Positions 35,993-44,589 of a stretch of DNA of 64,000 nucleotides are shown here, piece by piece; the first letter of the stretch is position 1; every line of letters begins with the position of its first letter. The notes below the pieces were generated by a model, which had not been told where the DNA came from, ran no database searches, and worked only from the letters and a program-made list of their open reading frames with translations. The DNA comes from Desulfobacterales bacterium (lineage in GTDB: Bacteria > Desulfobacterota > Desulfobacteria > Desulfobacterales > SpSt-501), in the NCBI GenBank assembly GCA_025454255.1, contig JALOOU010000006.1:1-64000 (forward strand). The letters run 5' to 3'. Both the position numbers and the translations under genes were made by a program.

Positions 35993-37366
35993 ATGCTGAC
36001 GCAACGCGAAATCATCTCCACCCTGGAGATGCTCCGAAACGAGCACCTCGACGTGCGCACCGTCACGCTCGGGGTCAACTTGCTGGACTGCGCCGGGGGG
36101 GGGCTGCCGCAGGTGCAGCGGCGGGTGGCCGAGCGGCTGCTGGGCCTGGCCGGCAACCTGGTCCCGGTCTGCGAGCGCATCGGCCAGAAATACGGGATCC
36201 CGGTGGTCAACAAGCGCATCGCCGTGAGCCCCCTGGCCGTGGTCGGGGCGGCCCTGGCCCCGGCGGAGCTGGTGGAGCTGGCCCGCACGCTGGATGCGGT
36301 CGCACGCGAGGTCCATGTGGACTTCATCGGCGGTTTTACCGCCCTGGTGGAGAAGGGGCTCGCCCGCGGGGACCGGGCGCTGATCGAGGCCATCCCCGAG
36401 GCGCTCACCGTCACCGAGCGGGTCTGCGCCTCGGTCAACGTGGCCTCGACCCGCGCCGGTATCAACATGGACGCGGTGCTCAGCATGGGCCGCACGGTGA
36501 AGCGCGCGGCCGAGCTGACCGCGGAGCGCGACGGGGTGGCCTGCACCAAGCTGTGCGTCTTCGCCAACATCCCGGAGGACATCCCCTTCATGGCCGGCGC
36601 CTACCTCGGCATCGGCGAGGCGGATGCCGTCATCAACGTGGGGGTGAGCGGCCCGGGCGTCGTCAGGAAGGCCATCGACCGCGCCCTGCAGGCCGACCCG
36701 GCCATGGACCTGGGCCACCTCTCGGAGCTGATCAAAAAAACCTCCTACCGCGTCACGCGCGTCGGCGAGCTGATCGGCCGGGAGGTGGCCGAGAACCTGG
36801 GCATCCGCTTCGGGGTGGTCGACCTCTCCCTGGCCCCCACCCCCAACGTCGGCGACAGCGTGGGGGAGATCTTCCAGAGCCTGGGGCTGCGCGCCATCGG
36901 GGTGCCGGGCACCACCGCCGCCCTGGCCCTGCTGAACGACGCCGTCAAAAAAGGCGGGGCGTTCGCCAGTTCGCGGGTGGGGGGGCTGAGCGGGGCCTTC
37001 ATCCCCGTCAGCGAGGACGTGAACATCTCCGCGGCCGCGGCCGCGGGCCATCTGTGCCTGGAGAAGCTCGAAGCCATCACGAGCGTCTGCTCGGTCGGTC
37101 TGGACATGGTGGCCATCCCCGGCGACACCAGCGCGGAGACGATTGCAGCCATCATCGCCGACGAGATGGCCATCGGGGTCACCAACAACAAGACCACGGC
37201 CGCGCGCCTGATTCCGGTGCCCGGAAAGCAGGCGGGGGAGCATGCCGTCTTCGGCGGACTGATGGGCCAGTCCACCATCATCCCCGTCAACAACGGCGCC
37301 GGGGAGAACGCCTTCATCCGCCGCGGCGGCCTGATCCCGGCCCCCATCCACAGTCTGCGAAACTGA
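35993..37366 (+). CDS. PFL family protein (UPF0210, PFL_3905 type)
   Basis: This is a 457-residue cytoplasmic protein of the UPF0210 family. It contains PVVNKRIAVSPLAVVG, HVDFIGGFTALVEKG, VNVASTRAGINMDAV and the C-terminal NNGAGENAFIRRGGLIPAPI block that is strongly conserved in the family. The catalytic role is not established; the recurrent ACT-domain neighbour suggests an amino-acid-responsive enzyme. GAGGAGGAAG lies before the ATG. Confidence 0.9.
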   Translation: MLTQREIISTLEMLRNEHLDVRTVTLGVNLLDCAGGGLPQVQRRVAERLLGLAGNLVPVCERIGQKYGIPVVNKRIAVSPLAVVGAALAPAELVELARTLDAVAREVHVDFIGGFTALVEKGLARGDRALIEAIPEALTVTERVCASVNVASTRAGINMDAVLSMGRTVKRAAELTAERDGVACTKLCVFANIPEDIPFMAGAYLGIGEADAVINVGVSGPGVVRKAIDRALQADPAMDLGHLSELIKKTSYRVTRVGELIGREVAENLGIRFGVVDLSLAPTPNVGDSVGEIFQSLGLRAIGVPGTTAALALLNDAVKKGGAFASSRVGGLSGAFIPVSEDVNISAAAAAGHLCLEKLEAITSVCSVGLDMVAIPGDTSAETIAAIIADEMAIGVTNNKTTAARLIPVPGKQAGEHAVFGGLMGQSTIIPVNNGAGENAFIRRGGLIPAPIHSLRN

Positions 37367-37403
37367 CCGCCGCCGCGGCCGCCCGGGGGGACGAAACCCC
37401 ATC

Positions 37404-38219
37404 ATGAACACCCCAACCGACAGGCTCCCGCCGCTAAGGGTGCGGCGCTGGCGGCCGCTGCTGGCGGACGGGCTGAAATTCGCGCTCCTCGCCGGCGCCC
37501 TCACCTGGCTGCTGGCGCGGGCGACCGCGGACCTCGGCTACCACTGGCAGTGGTTCCGGGTCCCGCGCTACCTGTTCGCGGCCACCGAGGCCGGAATCGT
37601 GCTCGGCCCCCTGCTGCGCGGACTGGGCGTCACGTTTCAGATCACCAGCATCAGCCTCGTGCTGGCCTTCGCGCTGGGGCTGGCGACCGCGCTGCTGCGC
37701 CTGTCGGGCTCGCCGCTCGGCCGGCTGACCGCCCGGGGCTATCTGGAGCTGATCCGCAACACGCCGCTGCTGGTCCAGCTTTTTTTCATCTACTTCGTGC
37801 TCGCCCCCGTGCTCCAGATAAACGCCTTCACCTCCGCGGTCCTGGCCTTGAGCCTCTTCGAGGGGGCCTACGCCTCGGAGATTTTCCGCGCCGGCATCCT
37901 CGCCATCCACCGCAGCCAGTGGGAGGCCGCCTACAGCCTGGGGCTGAGCACCTGGCGCACCTACCGGCGGGTCATCCTGCCCCAGGCCGTGCGGCAGATC
38001 CTGCCGCCGTTGACCAGCCAGGCGGTCTCTCTCGTCAAGGACTCCGCCCTGGTCAGCACGATCGCGATCTACGATCTCACCATGCAGGGCCAGGCCATCG
38101 TGGCCGAGACCTTTCTGGTATTTGAAATCTGGTTCACCATCGCCGCCATCTACCTGGTCGTCACCCTGGGGCTCTCCGTCACGGTGGCGACCCTGGAGCG
38201 GCGGCGCAGGTGGTCGTGA
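37404..38219 (+). CDS. Polar amino acid ABC transporter permease
   Basis: This is a 271-residue inner-membrane protein of the HisM/GlnP family with about five hydrophobic segments. The permease EAA loop reads EAAYSLGLSTWRTYRRVILPQA, where the ATPase docks, and the stretch YLELIRNTPLLVQLFFIYF is typical of glutamate/glutamine-type permeases. It is followed by the receptor gene 48 bases downstream. The first of two permeases in this three-gene transporter, which probably form a heterodimer. Confidence 0.9.
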   Translation: MNTPTDRLPPLRVRRWRPLLADGLKFALLAGALTWLLARATADLGYHWQWFRVPRYLFAATEAGIVLGPLLRGLGVTFQITSISLVLAFALGLATALLRLSGSPLGRLTARGYLELIRNTPLLVQLFFIYFVLAPVLQINAFTSAVLALSLFEGAYASEIFRAGILAIHRSQWEAAYSLGLSTWRTYRRVILPQAVRQILPPLTSQAVSLVKDSALVSTIAIYDLTMQGQAIVAETFLVFEIWFTIAAIYLVVTLGLSVTVATLERRRRWS

Positions 38220-38267
38220 ACATGCAACCGCCCCTGCCATCCACACCGCAACGCTGAAGGAGGAGCC

Positions 38268-39101
38268 ATGAACCCATCACCGTGCCGCATCGCTGCCGTC
38301 ATCGCCGCCGCCCTCGCTCTGATCCTGCCGGCTGCGGCGCAGAGCGGGGAGCTTCAACGCAAGCTGATCGAGGAGAGCACGATCGAACAGGTGGTCAAGC
38401 GCGGCGTGCTGCGCGTCGGCATGTCGACCTTCGTCCCCTGGGCCATGACCGACAAGACCGGCCAGCTGATCGGGTTTGAAATCGATGTGGCCACCCGCCT
38501 GGCCAAGGACATGGGGGTCAAGGTCGAATTCGTGCCCACCAAGTGGGCGGGCATCATTCCGGCGCTGTTGACCGGCAAGTTCGATGTGATCATCGGCGGC
38601 ATGGGCATTCTGCCGCAGCGCAACCTGAAGGTGAATTTCAGCGTCCCCTACGACCACTCCGGGGTCGGCATCGTCGCCCACCGGCAGATGGCCGCCGGAT
38701 TCGGCCGCCTGGAGGACTTCAACCGGCCGGAGGTGATCGTGACCGCCCGGCTGGGCTCGACCGCCGCCATGGCCGCGGACAAACTCCTGCCCAAGGCCCA
38801 GAAACGCTTTTTCGACGACGAGTCCCAGGTGCTCCAGGAGCTGGCCAACGGCCGGGTGCACGCCATGCTGGCCGGCATCCCGCTGCCGACGGAGCAGGCG
38901 CTGACCCAGCCCGAAAAGTTCTTTCTGCCCGTCGCCGGCACGATCACGCGCGAGCCGATCGGCTTCGCGCTGCGCAAGGGCGATGTCGACACCCTGAATT
39001 TCGTCGACAGCTGGATCCGCGTCGTCGAGGCCGAGGGCTGGCTGGCCGAGCGCAAGCACTACTGGTTCGACACCCAAGAGTGGAAGCAGCTGCTGAAGTG
39101 A
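38268..39101 (+). CDS. Amino acid ABC transporter substrate-binding protein
   Basis: This is a 277-residue periplasmic receptor (SBP_bac_3). The signal peptide MNPSPCRIAAVIAAALALIL ends AAAQS. Binding-fold motifs are GVLRVGMSTFVPWAMTDKTG, LIGFEIDVATRLAKDMGVKV and LLTGKFDVIIGGMGILPQR. The final VEAEGWLAERKHYWF is the usual C-terminal helix. GAAGGAGGAG precedes the ATG. The stop overlaps the GTG of the second permease. A polar or acidic amino acid is the likely ligand. Confidence 0.92.
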   Translation: MNPSPCRIAAVIAAALALILPAAAQSGELQRKLIEESTIEQVVKRGVLRVGMSTFVPWAMTDKTGQLIGFEIDVATRLAKDMGVKVEFVPTKWAGIIPALLTGKFDVIIGGMGILPQRNLKVNFSVPYDHSGVGIVAHRQMAAGFGRLEDFNRPEVIVTARLGSTAAMAADKLLPKAQKRFFDDESQVLQELANGRVHAMLAGIPLPTEQALTQPEKFFLPVAGTITREPIGFALRKGDVDTLNFVDSWIRVVEAEGWLAERKHYWFDTQEWKQLLK

Positions 39102-40000
39102 CCGCGCGCAGACCCTCTCTCGGATGGCTGGACGCCCTGATCGCCGCGCTGCTGGCCGCCGGGGCGGCCTACCTGGTCTACCGCGTCCGGGTGGGCTTGA
39201 ACTATCAGTGGGAGTGGGGGGCGATCCCCCAGTACCTGTTCCGCTACGACCCCGCGCAGGGCGGCTGGGTGCCGAACGTGATCATGTCCGGCTTCTTCAT
39301 GACCATCCGCCTGAGCATCTGGGCCACGCTGATCGCAACCCTGATCGGCGTGGTCATGGGGCTGCTGCGGGTCAGCCGCAGCCGGTTCCGGCGCATGGCC
39401 GCCGCCGCCTATGTCGAATTGACCCGCAACACCCCGCCCCTGGTGCTCATTTTCATCTTCTATTTTTTCATCGGCGATCAGCTGCTGCCCACGACCGGCC
39501 TTGAGATCATCATCCGCGAGCAGTCGGCCGAGCTCCAGGCCCTCTTCGCCACGCTCCTCGCCCCCCCCGGCCGCCTCACCGTCTTTATTTCAGCGGTGCT
39601 GACGCTCTCCATCTTCGAAGGGGCCTACATCACCGAGATCGTGCGGGCGGGCATCCAGTCGATCGAGAAGGGCCAGCGCGAAGCCGCGGCGGCCCTGGGG
39701 TTCACACGCTGGCAGCGCATGCGGCATGTCATCCTGCCCCAGGCGGTGCAGCGCATTCTGCCGCCCCTGGGGGGCCAGTTCATCTCCACCATCAAGGACT
39801 CGGCGATCGTCGCCGTGATCTCCATCCCGGAGCTGACCTTCCGGGGCATGGAACTCATGGCGGCCACCTACCTGACGTTTGAGACCTGGATCACGATCAC
39901 CGGGCTTTATTTCGTGTTGACCTTCGGCTGCTCGCTGGCCATCCGGCGCCTGGAGCTCGGGCTGAGGCACCCGCACCCGCTGCGCGAGCCGTTTTACTAA
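39098..40000 (+). CDS. Polar amino acid ABC transporter permease (second subunit)
   Basis: This is a 300-residue permease of the same family. The EAA loop reads REAAAALGFTRWQRMRHVIL followed by PQA, and TRNTPPLVLIFIFYFFIGDQ marks the typical early segment. It starts at GTG 39098, overlapping the receptor stop (GTGA); the ORF track gives a falsely long version through the receptor gene. A loop of about 25 residues (LLPTTGLEIIIREQ) is longer than in the partner permease. No ATP-binding subunit is encoded on either side, so the ATPase must come from elsewhere. Confidence 0.9.
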   Translation: MTARRPSLGWLDALIAALLAAGAAYLVYRVRVGLNYQWEWGAIPQYLFRYDPAQGGWVPNVIMSGFFMTIRLSIWATLIATLIGVVMGLLRVSRSRFRRMAAAAYVELTRNTPPLVLIFIFYFFIGDQLLPTTGLEIIIREQSAELQALFATLLAPPGRLTVFISAVLTLSIFEGAYITEIVRAGIQSIEKGQREAAAALGFTRWQRMRHVILPQAVQRILPPLGGQFISTIKDSAIVAVISIPELTFRGMELMAATYLTFETWITITGLYFVLTFGCSLAIRRLELGLRHPHPLREPFY

Positions 40001-40006
40001 TATTCG

Positions 40007-40128
40007 CGAAATTGAATTGACATCGTTCCCAGAATCTCCCCTGGCCCCTCTTTGTCAAAGAGGGGTGATCCCTCCCTTTGGCAAAGGGGGGTAAGGAGGG
40101 ATTTTTGGGGAATATCCTGACAATTTCG
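40007..40128. repeat. MITE-like palindromic repeat element
   Basis: The element has 8-bp terminal inverted repeats (CGAAATTG/CAATTTCG) and two internal hairpins: CCCCTCTTTG-T-CAAAGAGGGG (perfect 10-bp arms) and CCCTTT-GGC-AAAGGG flanked by CCTCC/GGAGG. It is markedly more AT- and pyrimidine-rich than its surroundings. Similar 'AAATCCCTCC...CCCTTTG' elements are dispersed in many bacterial genomes, from memory. It has no coding capacity. Confidence 0.65.
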
Positions 40129-40249
40129 AGACCCTTGATAACCGTCGTTGGCCGCCGCATCCGCCGACCGCAGAGACGGCTATCGCGGCCCCGGATACCA
40201 AGGGCAAGAGCGCCGGCCCGGGTCGCAAGCGGCCGTTTGGGGCCGGACG

Positions 40250-40642
40250 CTACTTCACCGACACCACCGGGCAGTGCGCCTGCAGCACCACATATTGGGC
40301 CGTGGAGCCCATGAGGATTTTTTCAACCTTGGAGCGCCGCTTGACGCCGACGACGATTTCATCCACCTGGTGTTCCCGCGCGAATTGAACCAGGTCCTCC
40401 CCCGGGGACATGCCGCGGATCAGCAGATGGGTCTTGCAGGCAACGCCTTTTTCCTCGAACAGGGTCCTGGCCCAGTCCAGACCGCGCTCGGCATCGTCGA
40501 TGGCGTTTTGTTCACCTTCGGAGCCGCTCTCCATGGAGGTGACGATCTCGACACTTGCACCGAAGGCCTGCGCGTGCCTGCAGGCAAGCCGGAGCGCCTC
40601 CTTTGCCACGTTGCTGCCGTCATAGCCGACCAAAATCTTCAT
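40250..40642 (-). CDS. Universal stress protein, UspA family
   Basis: This is a single 130-residue Usp domain. It begins MKILVGYDGSNVAKEALRLA, has the central helix ERGLDWARTLFEEKGVACKT, and the nucleotide-binding loop is VGVKRRSKVEKILMGSTAQYV, in which the first glycine of G-2x-G is replaced by K/R residues, so ATP binding is doubtful. It is not closely similar to the UspA at 29065. It is transcribed alone, away from the repeat element. Confidence 0.88.
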   Translation of the reverse strand: MKILVGYDGSNVAKEALRLACRHAQAFGASVEIVTSMESGSEGEQNAIDDAERGLDWARTLFEEKGVACKTHLLIRGMSPGEDLVQFAREHQVDEIVVGVKRRSKVEKILMGSTAQYVVLQAHCPVVSVK

Positions 40643-40828
40643 GCACCGCTCCTTGCGAAAAAAGTTGACATCCGGTGGGCGCCGCGCGAACGCAGGCGCC
40701 CCGGGCCGCCGGATTCATAGCGGACAATCGCGTGGCTGTCAAACCCGGGCAGCGGGAGCGGGCTCCCGCGCAGCGCCGCACATGACCACCGTTGGGGTTG
40801 ATATTGCTCCAAAAACACCATACCGTGT

Positions 40829-40844
40829 GTTTCCACGTGGAACA
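40829..40844. promoter_or_regulatory. parS-like ParB binding site
   Basis: GTTTCCACGTGGAACA matches the chromosomal parS form TGTTCCACGTGGAACA at 14 of 16 positions, including the full 12-bp palindrome TTCCACGTGGAA. It is the only such match I found in the window. It lies in non-coding DNA between uspA and the metallophosphoesterase gene, about 700 bp from rsmG (gidB), a gene that neighbours parAB and the origin in many bacteria. Confidence 0.6.
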
Positions 40845-40882
40845 CCGCCTGGCCTGCGGCAGGGGCGCGCCGCACCCGCCGA

Positions 40883-40912
40883 TTGACAGCGGCGACCGGG
40901 ATCGGGTAAACC
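40883..40912 (+). promoter_or_regulatory. Candidate promoter for the metallophosphoesterase gene
   Basis: TTGACA is followed after 18 bases by TAAACC. The start site would fall only a few bases before ATG 40923, giving a nearly leaderless transcript. Confidence 0.35.
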
Positions 40913-40922
40913 AAGGCTGCGT

Positions 40923-41405
40923 ATGGAACTGCCGCCCAAACCCGCTTACCGGCTCGGCCTCATCTCCGACACGCACGGCTATCTGCCCCCGGGGGTGGCG
41001 GAGATCTTTCGCGACGTCGATCTCATTCTGCATGCCGGCGACATCGGCTCGGCCGCCGTCGTCGACCACCTCGAGGCCATTGCGCCGCTCCTCGCCGTGC
41101 GCGGCAACATGGACCACGGGCCGTGGGCCGAAGGCCTCCCCCAGCGGCTCTGCGTGCGGGCCGGCGCCATGGAGATCCATCTGATCCACGACCGGGAGCA
41201 CCTGCGGCCGCAGCCGCCGGGGGGCGATCATGTGGCGGTCGTCGCCGGCCACACCCACCGCTTTCTCTCCGAACAAGCCAACGGGGTCCTGCATGTCAAC
41301 CCGGGCAGCGCCTCCGCACCGCGCCACGGGCAAAAGGCCAGCGTGGCGATTCTGGTCGTCAGAGGGACGGCGGCGACGGTGGAACTCGTCAGTCTCACGG
41401 AGTGA
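40923..41405 (+). CDS. YfcE/MJ0936-type metallophosphoesterase
   Basis: This is a 160-residue calcineurin-like phosphodiesterase. All metal-binding motifs are present in order: LISDTHG, HAGDIGS, VRGNMD, VAGHTHR and NPGSAS. Family members hydrolyse phosphodiesters in vitro; the natural substrate is not known. It stands alone, convergent with rsmG. Confidence 0.9.
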   Translation: MELPPKPAYRLGLISDTHGYLPPGVAEIFRDVDLILHAGDIGSAAVVDHLEAIAPLLAVRGNMDHGPWAEGLPQRLCVRAGAMEIHLIHDREHLRPQPPGGDHVAVVAGHTHRFLSEQANGVLHVNPGSASAPRHGQKASVAILVVRGTAATVELVSLTE

Positions 41406-41436
41406 GCGGCGTGCGTGACCCCGCTGTTCGGCCCCG

Positions 41437-41453
41437 CCGGCAGATCCTGCCGG
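41437..41453. terminator. GC hairpin between convergent genes
   Basis: CCGGCAG-ATC-CTGCCGG lies between the stops of the metallophosphoesterase gene and rsmG. No T-run follows, so this is only a weak terminator candidate. Confidence 0.35.
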
Positions 41454-41501
41454 GCCGCGCGGCCGAAGCGCGTCGCCCGATCTGCAGCGGCACCCTCCCC
41501 T

Positions 41502-42185
41502 TCAGGCGGCGACCCGTTCGAAAACCAGCAGGCAGCGCTCGGCCGCAAGACCCGGGATGCGATAGCCCCGGCGGCTGAACCGCAGACGCGCCCCCCAGCC
41601 GCCGCTCTCCGCCGCATGCGCCAGGGCCCGGAGGTCGCCCGGGTCGGTCCGGCCGCGCATGGCCACGATGCGGCCCTCGGCTGCCAGCAGCGGCAGCGCC
41701 ATGCGCACGAAGGCCTCGACGGGCCCGAGCGCGCGGCTGACGATCACCCCGAAGCGGGGCGGACCGCCGGGGCGGGCGGCCAGCTCCTCCGCCCGGCTGT
41801 GGAGCGCGGTGATGCCCGTCAGCCCCAACTCGCGGATGACATGCTTGAGAAAGCTCGCCTTTTTGCGCGAGGCATCAATCAGGGTGGTGAGGCCGGCGGG
41901 CCGGACCAGGTGCAGGGGCAGACCCGGGAAGCCGCCGCCGGCGCCGATGTCGAGCAGAGCGGCCGCCGGCGGGATGAGGGGGGCCACGCTGAGCGAGTCG
42001 AGGTAGTGGCTGCGGGCCATCGCCTGCGGCTCGGTGACCGCGGTCAGGTTGGTCACCCGGTTCCATGCCAGCAGGAGCTGCGCGTGGCGGGCCATCTGCA
42101 CCGCTTGTGCGGCCGTCAGCGCGACGCCGAAGGCGCCGGCGCCGGCGGCGATCAGCGCCGCCCACTCCTCCGATCCGATGTCCAT
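41502..42185 (-). CDS. rsmG: 16S rRNA (guanine-527-N7) methyltransferase RsmG
   Basis: This is a SAM-dependent methyltransferase of 227 aa. The SAM site is LLDIGAGGGFPGLPL, preceded by WNRVTNLTAVTEPQAMARSHYLDSL, which is diagnostic for RsmG/GidB, and followed by the VIVSRALGPVEAF motif. It is often found beside mnmG and parAB near the origin; here it follows the GspE-type ATPase gene by only 2 bases and is the last gene of the roadblock/GTPase cluster. Confidence 0.94.
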   Translation of the reverse strand: MDIGSEEWAALIAAGAGAFGVALTAAQAVQMARHAQLLLAWNRVTNLTAVTEPQAMARSHYLDSLSVAPLIPPAAALLDIGAGGGFPGLPLHLVRPAGLTTLIDASRKKASFLKHVIRELGLTGITALHSRAEELAARPGGPPRFGVIVSRALGPVEAFVRMALPLLAAEGRIVAMRGRTDPGDLRALAHAAESGGWGARLRFSRRGYRIPGLAAERCLLVFERVAA

Positions 42186-42187
42186 CG

Positions 42188-44545
42188 CTACATGATGCAG
42201 ACGCGCCGCACCTCGGAGATATCGGTGATGCCCTTGAAGACTTTCATGATGCCGTCCTGCTTGAGGGTCGACATCCCCTGCTGCATGGCCGCGTTGAATA
42301 TCTCCTCGGTGTTGGCCTGCTTCTTGATCATCAGCTTTATGTCCGGGGTCCCCTCCATCAGCTCATGGATCCCCATGCGCCCGCGGTAGCCGGTGCCGGA
42401 GCAGCTCTCGCAGCCCACCGGCCGGTAGATCGCGAGGTTCTCGGCGTACTCGATCCCCGTGGCGGGGAACCACTGCCGGCCGTAGTCGTTTTGCAGCTCT
42501 TCGAACTCATCCCGGCCGAGGACGTTGGGCTTGCGGCAGTTCTCGCACAGCCGACGGGTCAGCCGCTGGGCCAGTACGCCGAGAAAGGCATCGGAGAAGT
42601 TCAAGGCGTTCAGGCCCATGTCGAGCAGGCGCGTGACGGTCTCCGGGGCGCTGTTGGTGTGCAGGGTGGAGAACACCAGGTGCCCGGTGAGCGAGGCCTC
42701 GATGCCGATGGAGGCGGTCTCCTCGTCGCGCATTTCACCGATCATGATGATGTCCGGGTCCGCCCGCAGGAACGCCCGCATCACCCGGGCGAAGTCCAGG
42801 CCGATCTTGGGCTTGACCTCGACCTGCCGCAGGCCCTGCTGGGTGATTTCGATGGGGTCCTCGGCAGTCCAGATCTTGACCCCCGGCTTGTTGATGTGGC
42901 CGAGCAGGCCGTGGAGGGTCGTCGTTTTGCCCGACCCGGTCGGCCCGACGGCCAGGATCAACCCGTAGGGGTTGACCACGATGCGCTTGATCACCTCCAG
43001 GTTGCGGGGGGTCAGACCCATCTCGTCGATTTTCATGGCGCCGGCCGAGGCGAGGATGCGCATCACCACGTCCTCGAACCCGCCGGCCGTGGGCAAGGTC
43101 GCCACGCGCATTTCGAAGCCCGGCACTCCCTTGCGGCGGAACTTGATCTTGCCGTCCTGCGGCAGGCGCCGCTCGGCGATGTCCAGATTCGACATGATCT
43201 TGATGCGGGAGACGATGCCGCGCACCATGGAGTTGGGGACCTTCATGTACTCCTGGCAGACCCCGTCCAGGCGGAAGCGGATCGAGGTCGACTTGCTCAC
43301 CACGGAGGGCTCGATGTGGATGTCGGAAGCGTTCTTGCGGTAGGCGGCGATGATGATCTGGTCGACCAGCTTGACGACCTGGCTGGAGCTCTCGTCCGCG
43401 TCGTCGACGACGACATCCTCCTTCTCCTCCTCGAAGGTGACGTCGATGATGTCCAGGTCCGGCATCTGTTCCTCCGCCGGGGCCTGCTCCCCGGCGCGCT
43501 CCTTGTCGAAGAAGTGGCGGATGAACTGCTGGATGTCCTCCCGGGTCGCCACCGAGAAGTTGATCTTGCCGGTTTTCATCAGGGCTTTGATGTTGTCGGT
43601 CTTGTTGAGGTTGCGCGGGTCGTCGACCAGCACCTCGATGCCCTCCTTGCTCCAGCTGATGGGAATCCACAGCTCGTTGAGCAGAAAGGCCATCTTCAGG
43701 TTGGCGAGCAGCTCCACCGGGGCGGGCAGGTTGGGGTCGAAGGAGCGGAACCGGCAGCCGTAGAAGAGGCTGAAGGATTTGGCGATGGCCTCCTTCCGGA
43801 TCTTGTGCTGTTCGATCAGCACGTGCTCGACGCTCTTGTTGATCTTCTTGGAGGTGCCGAAGGCCTTCTGCAGCTGGTCGGTCGTCACCAGCCTCTCCCG
43901 CAGCAGGTAGTCGTAGCGGGAGCCCGCGGCGAACGAGGCGGCCACGGAGGCGAGCTGCTTTTTGATCTCCGCGTCGGCGGGGTTGATCTCGTGCGCGGAC
44001 TTGTAGAGGTCGTGGGCCTGGTCGCGATGGTCGCGCTTTTCCATTTCCAGGCCGAGCAGGTAGCGGATCCGCGCGGCCTTGACCTTGTCGAAGCCCTCGC
44101 CCGGGATGAGGCCGATCAGCTCACCGACCGCGCTGGAGGGCGGATGCACCTTCAGCAGGCTCTCCGCCAAGAGCGGCATCAGCTTCTCCAGCGGGTAGGT
44201 CTCGCCGAACAGCTTGGCGAATTCGACCACCGCCTCGCTGTGCAGGCCCATCTCCTGGAAGGCGGTGGCGCTGTCCATGATCGCATTCACATCGCCCGCA
44301 GCGGAGATGGCCCCGCGGATAAAGGAGATGTCGCGCGCCGAGACACCGGGCAGGGAGGCGGCCTCCTCCTTGTCGATCTCCTGTCGCAGCAGCTGCATGC
44401 GGTCGCGGATGGTCTGCTGGACCTCGGGCTGGTGGGCCGGCACCAGCGGCAGGATTTTCTCGTAGATCGCCAGCGATTCGGCAAACAGCCCCATGGACCG
44501 GCAGACTTCCGCTTCGTTGATTCGAGTGTCGATGTCGGTTCTCAT
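42188..44545 (-). CDS. GspE/PilB-type secretion or pilus ATPase with N-terminal helical repeat region
   Basis: This is a 785-residue AAA-type ATPase. Residues 1-220 are helical and TPR-like (MGLFAESLAIYEKILPLVPA), an unusual addition. About 225-330 is a GspE_N/MshEN domain (LVTTDQLQKAFGTSKKINKS). The C-terminal ATPase has Walker A LAVGPTGSGKTTTLHGLL, Asp box, Walker B DIIMIGEMRDEETA and the His box LVFSTLHTNSA; four cysteines (CENC...CESC) form the zinc knob typical of GspE/PilB. An acidic insertion (about 405-430, DLDIIDVTFEEEKEDVVVDD) precedes the ATPase core. No pilin, platform or secretin gene is nearby. It sits in an operon with roadblock and MglA-like GTPase genes, so it is probably their effector. 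Confidence 0.85.
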   Translation of the reverse strand: MRTDIDTRINEAEVCRSMGLFAESLAIYEKILPLVPAHQPEVQQTIRDRMQLLRQEIDKEEAASLPGVSARDISFIRGAISAAGDVNAIMDSATAFQEMGLHSEAVVEFAKLFGETYPLEKLMPLLAESLLKVHPPSSAVGELIGLIPGEGFDKVKAARIRYLLGLEMEKRDHRDQAHDLYKSAHEINPADAEIKKQLASVAASFAAGSRYDYLLRERLVTTDQLQKAFGTSKKINKSVEHVLIEQHKIRKEAIAKSFSLFYGCRFRSFDPNLPAPVELLANLKMAFLLNELWIPISWSKEGIEVLVDDPRNLNKTDNIKALMKTGKINFSVATREDIQQFIRHFFDKERAGEQAPAEEQMPDLDIIDVTFEEEKEDVVVDDADESSSQVVKLVDQIIIAAYRKNASDIHIEPSVVSKSTSIRFRLDGVCQEYMKVPNSMVRGIVSRIKIMSNLDIAERRLPQDGKIKFRRKGVPGFEMRVATLPTAGGFEDVVMRILASAGAMKIDEMGLTPRNLEVIKRIVVNPYGLILAVGPTGSGKTTTLHGLLGHINKPGVKIWTAEDPIEITQQGLRQVEVKPKIGLDFARVMRAFLRADPDIIMIGEMRDEETASIGIEASLTGHLVFSTLHTNSAPETVTRLLDMGLNALNFSDAFLGVLAQRLTRRLCENCRKPNVLGRDEFEELQNDYGRQWFPATGIEYAENLAIYRPVGCESCSGTGYRGRMGIHELMEGTPDIKLMIKKQANTEEIFNAAMQQGMSTLKQDGIMKVFKGITDISEVRRVCIM

Positions 44546-44589
44546 CTCGGTTCGACCCCTTGTGACGGGGGGGCTTGCCCCCCGGTGAT

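Noticed and set aside
40641-40886. Small ORFs around the parS-like site
   Set aside because: Composition and lack of start signals suggest non-coding DNA.
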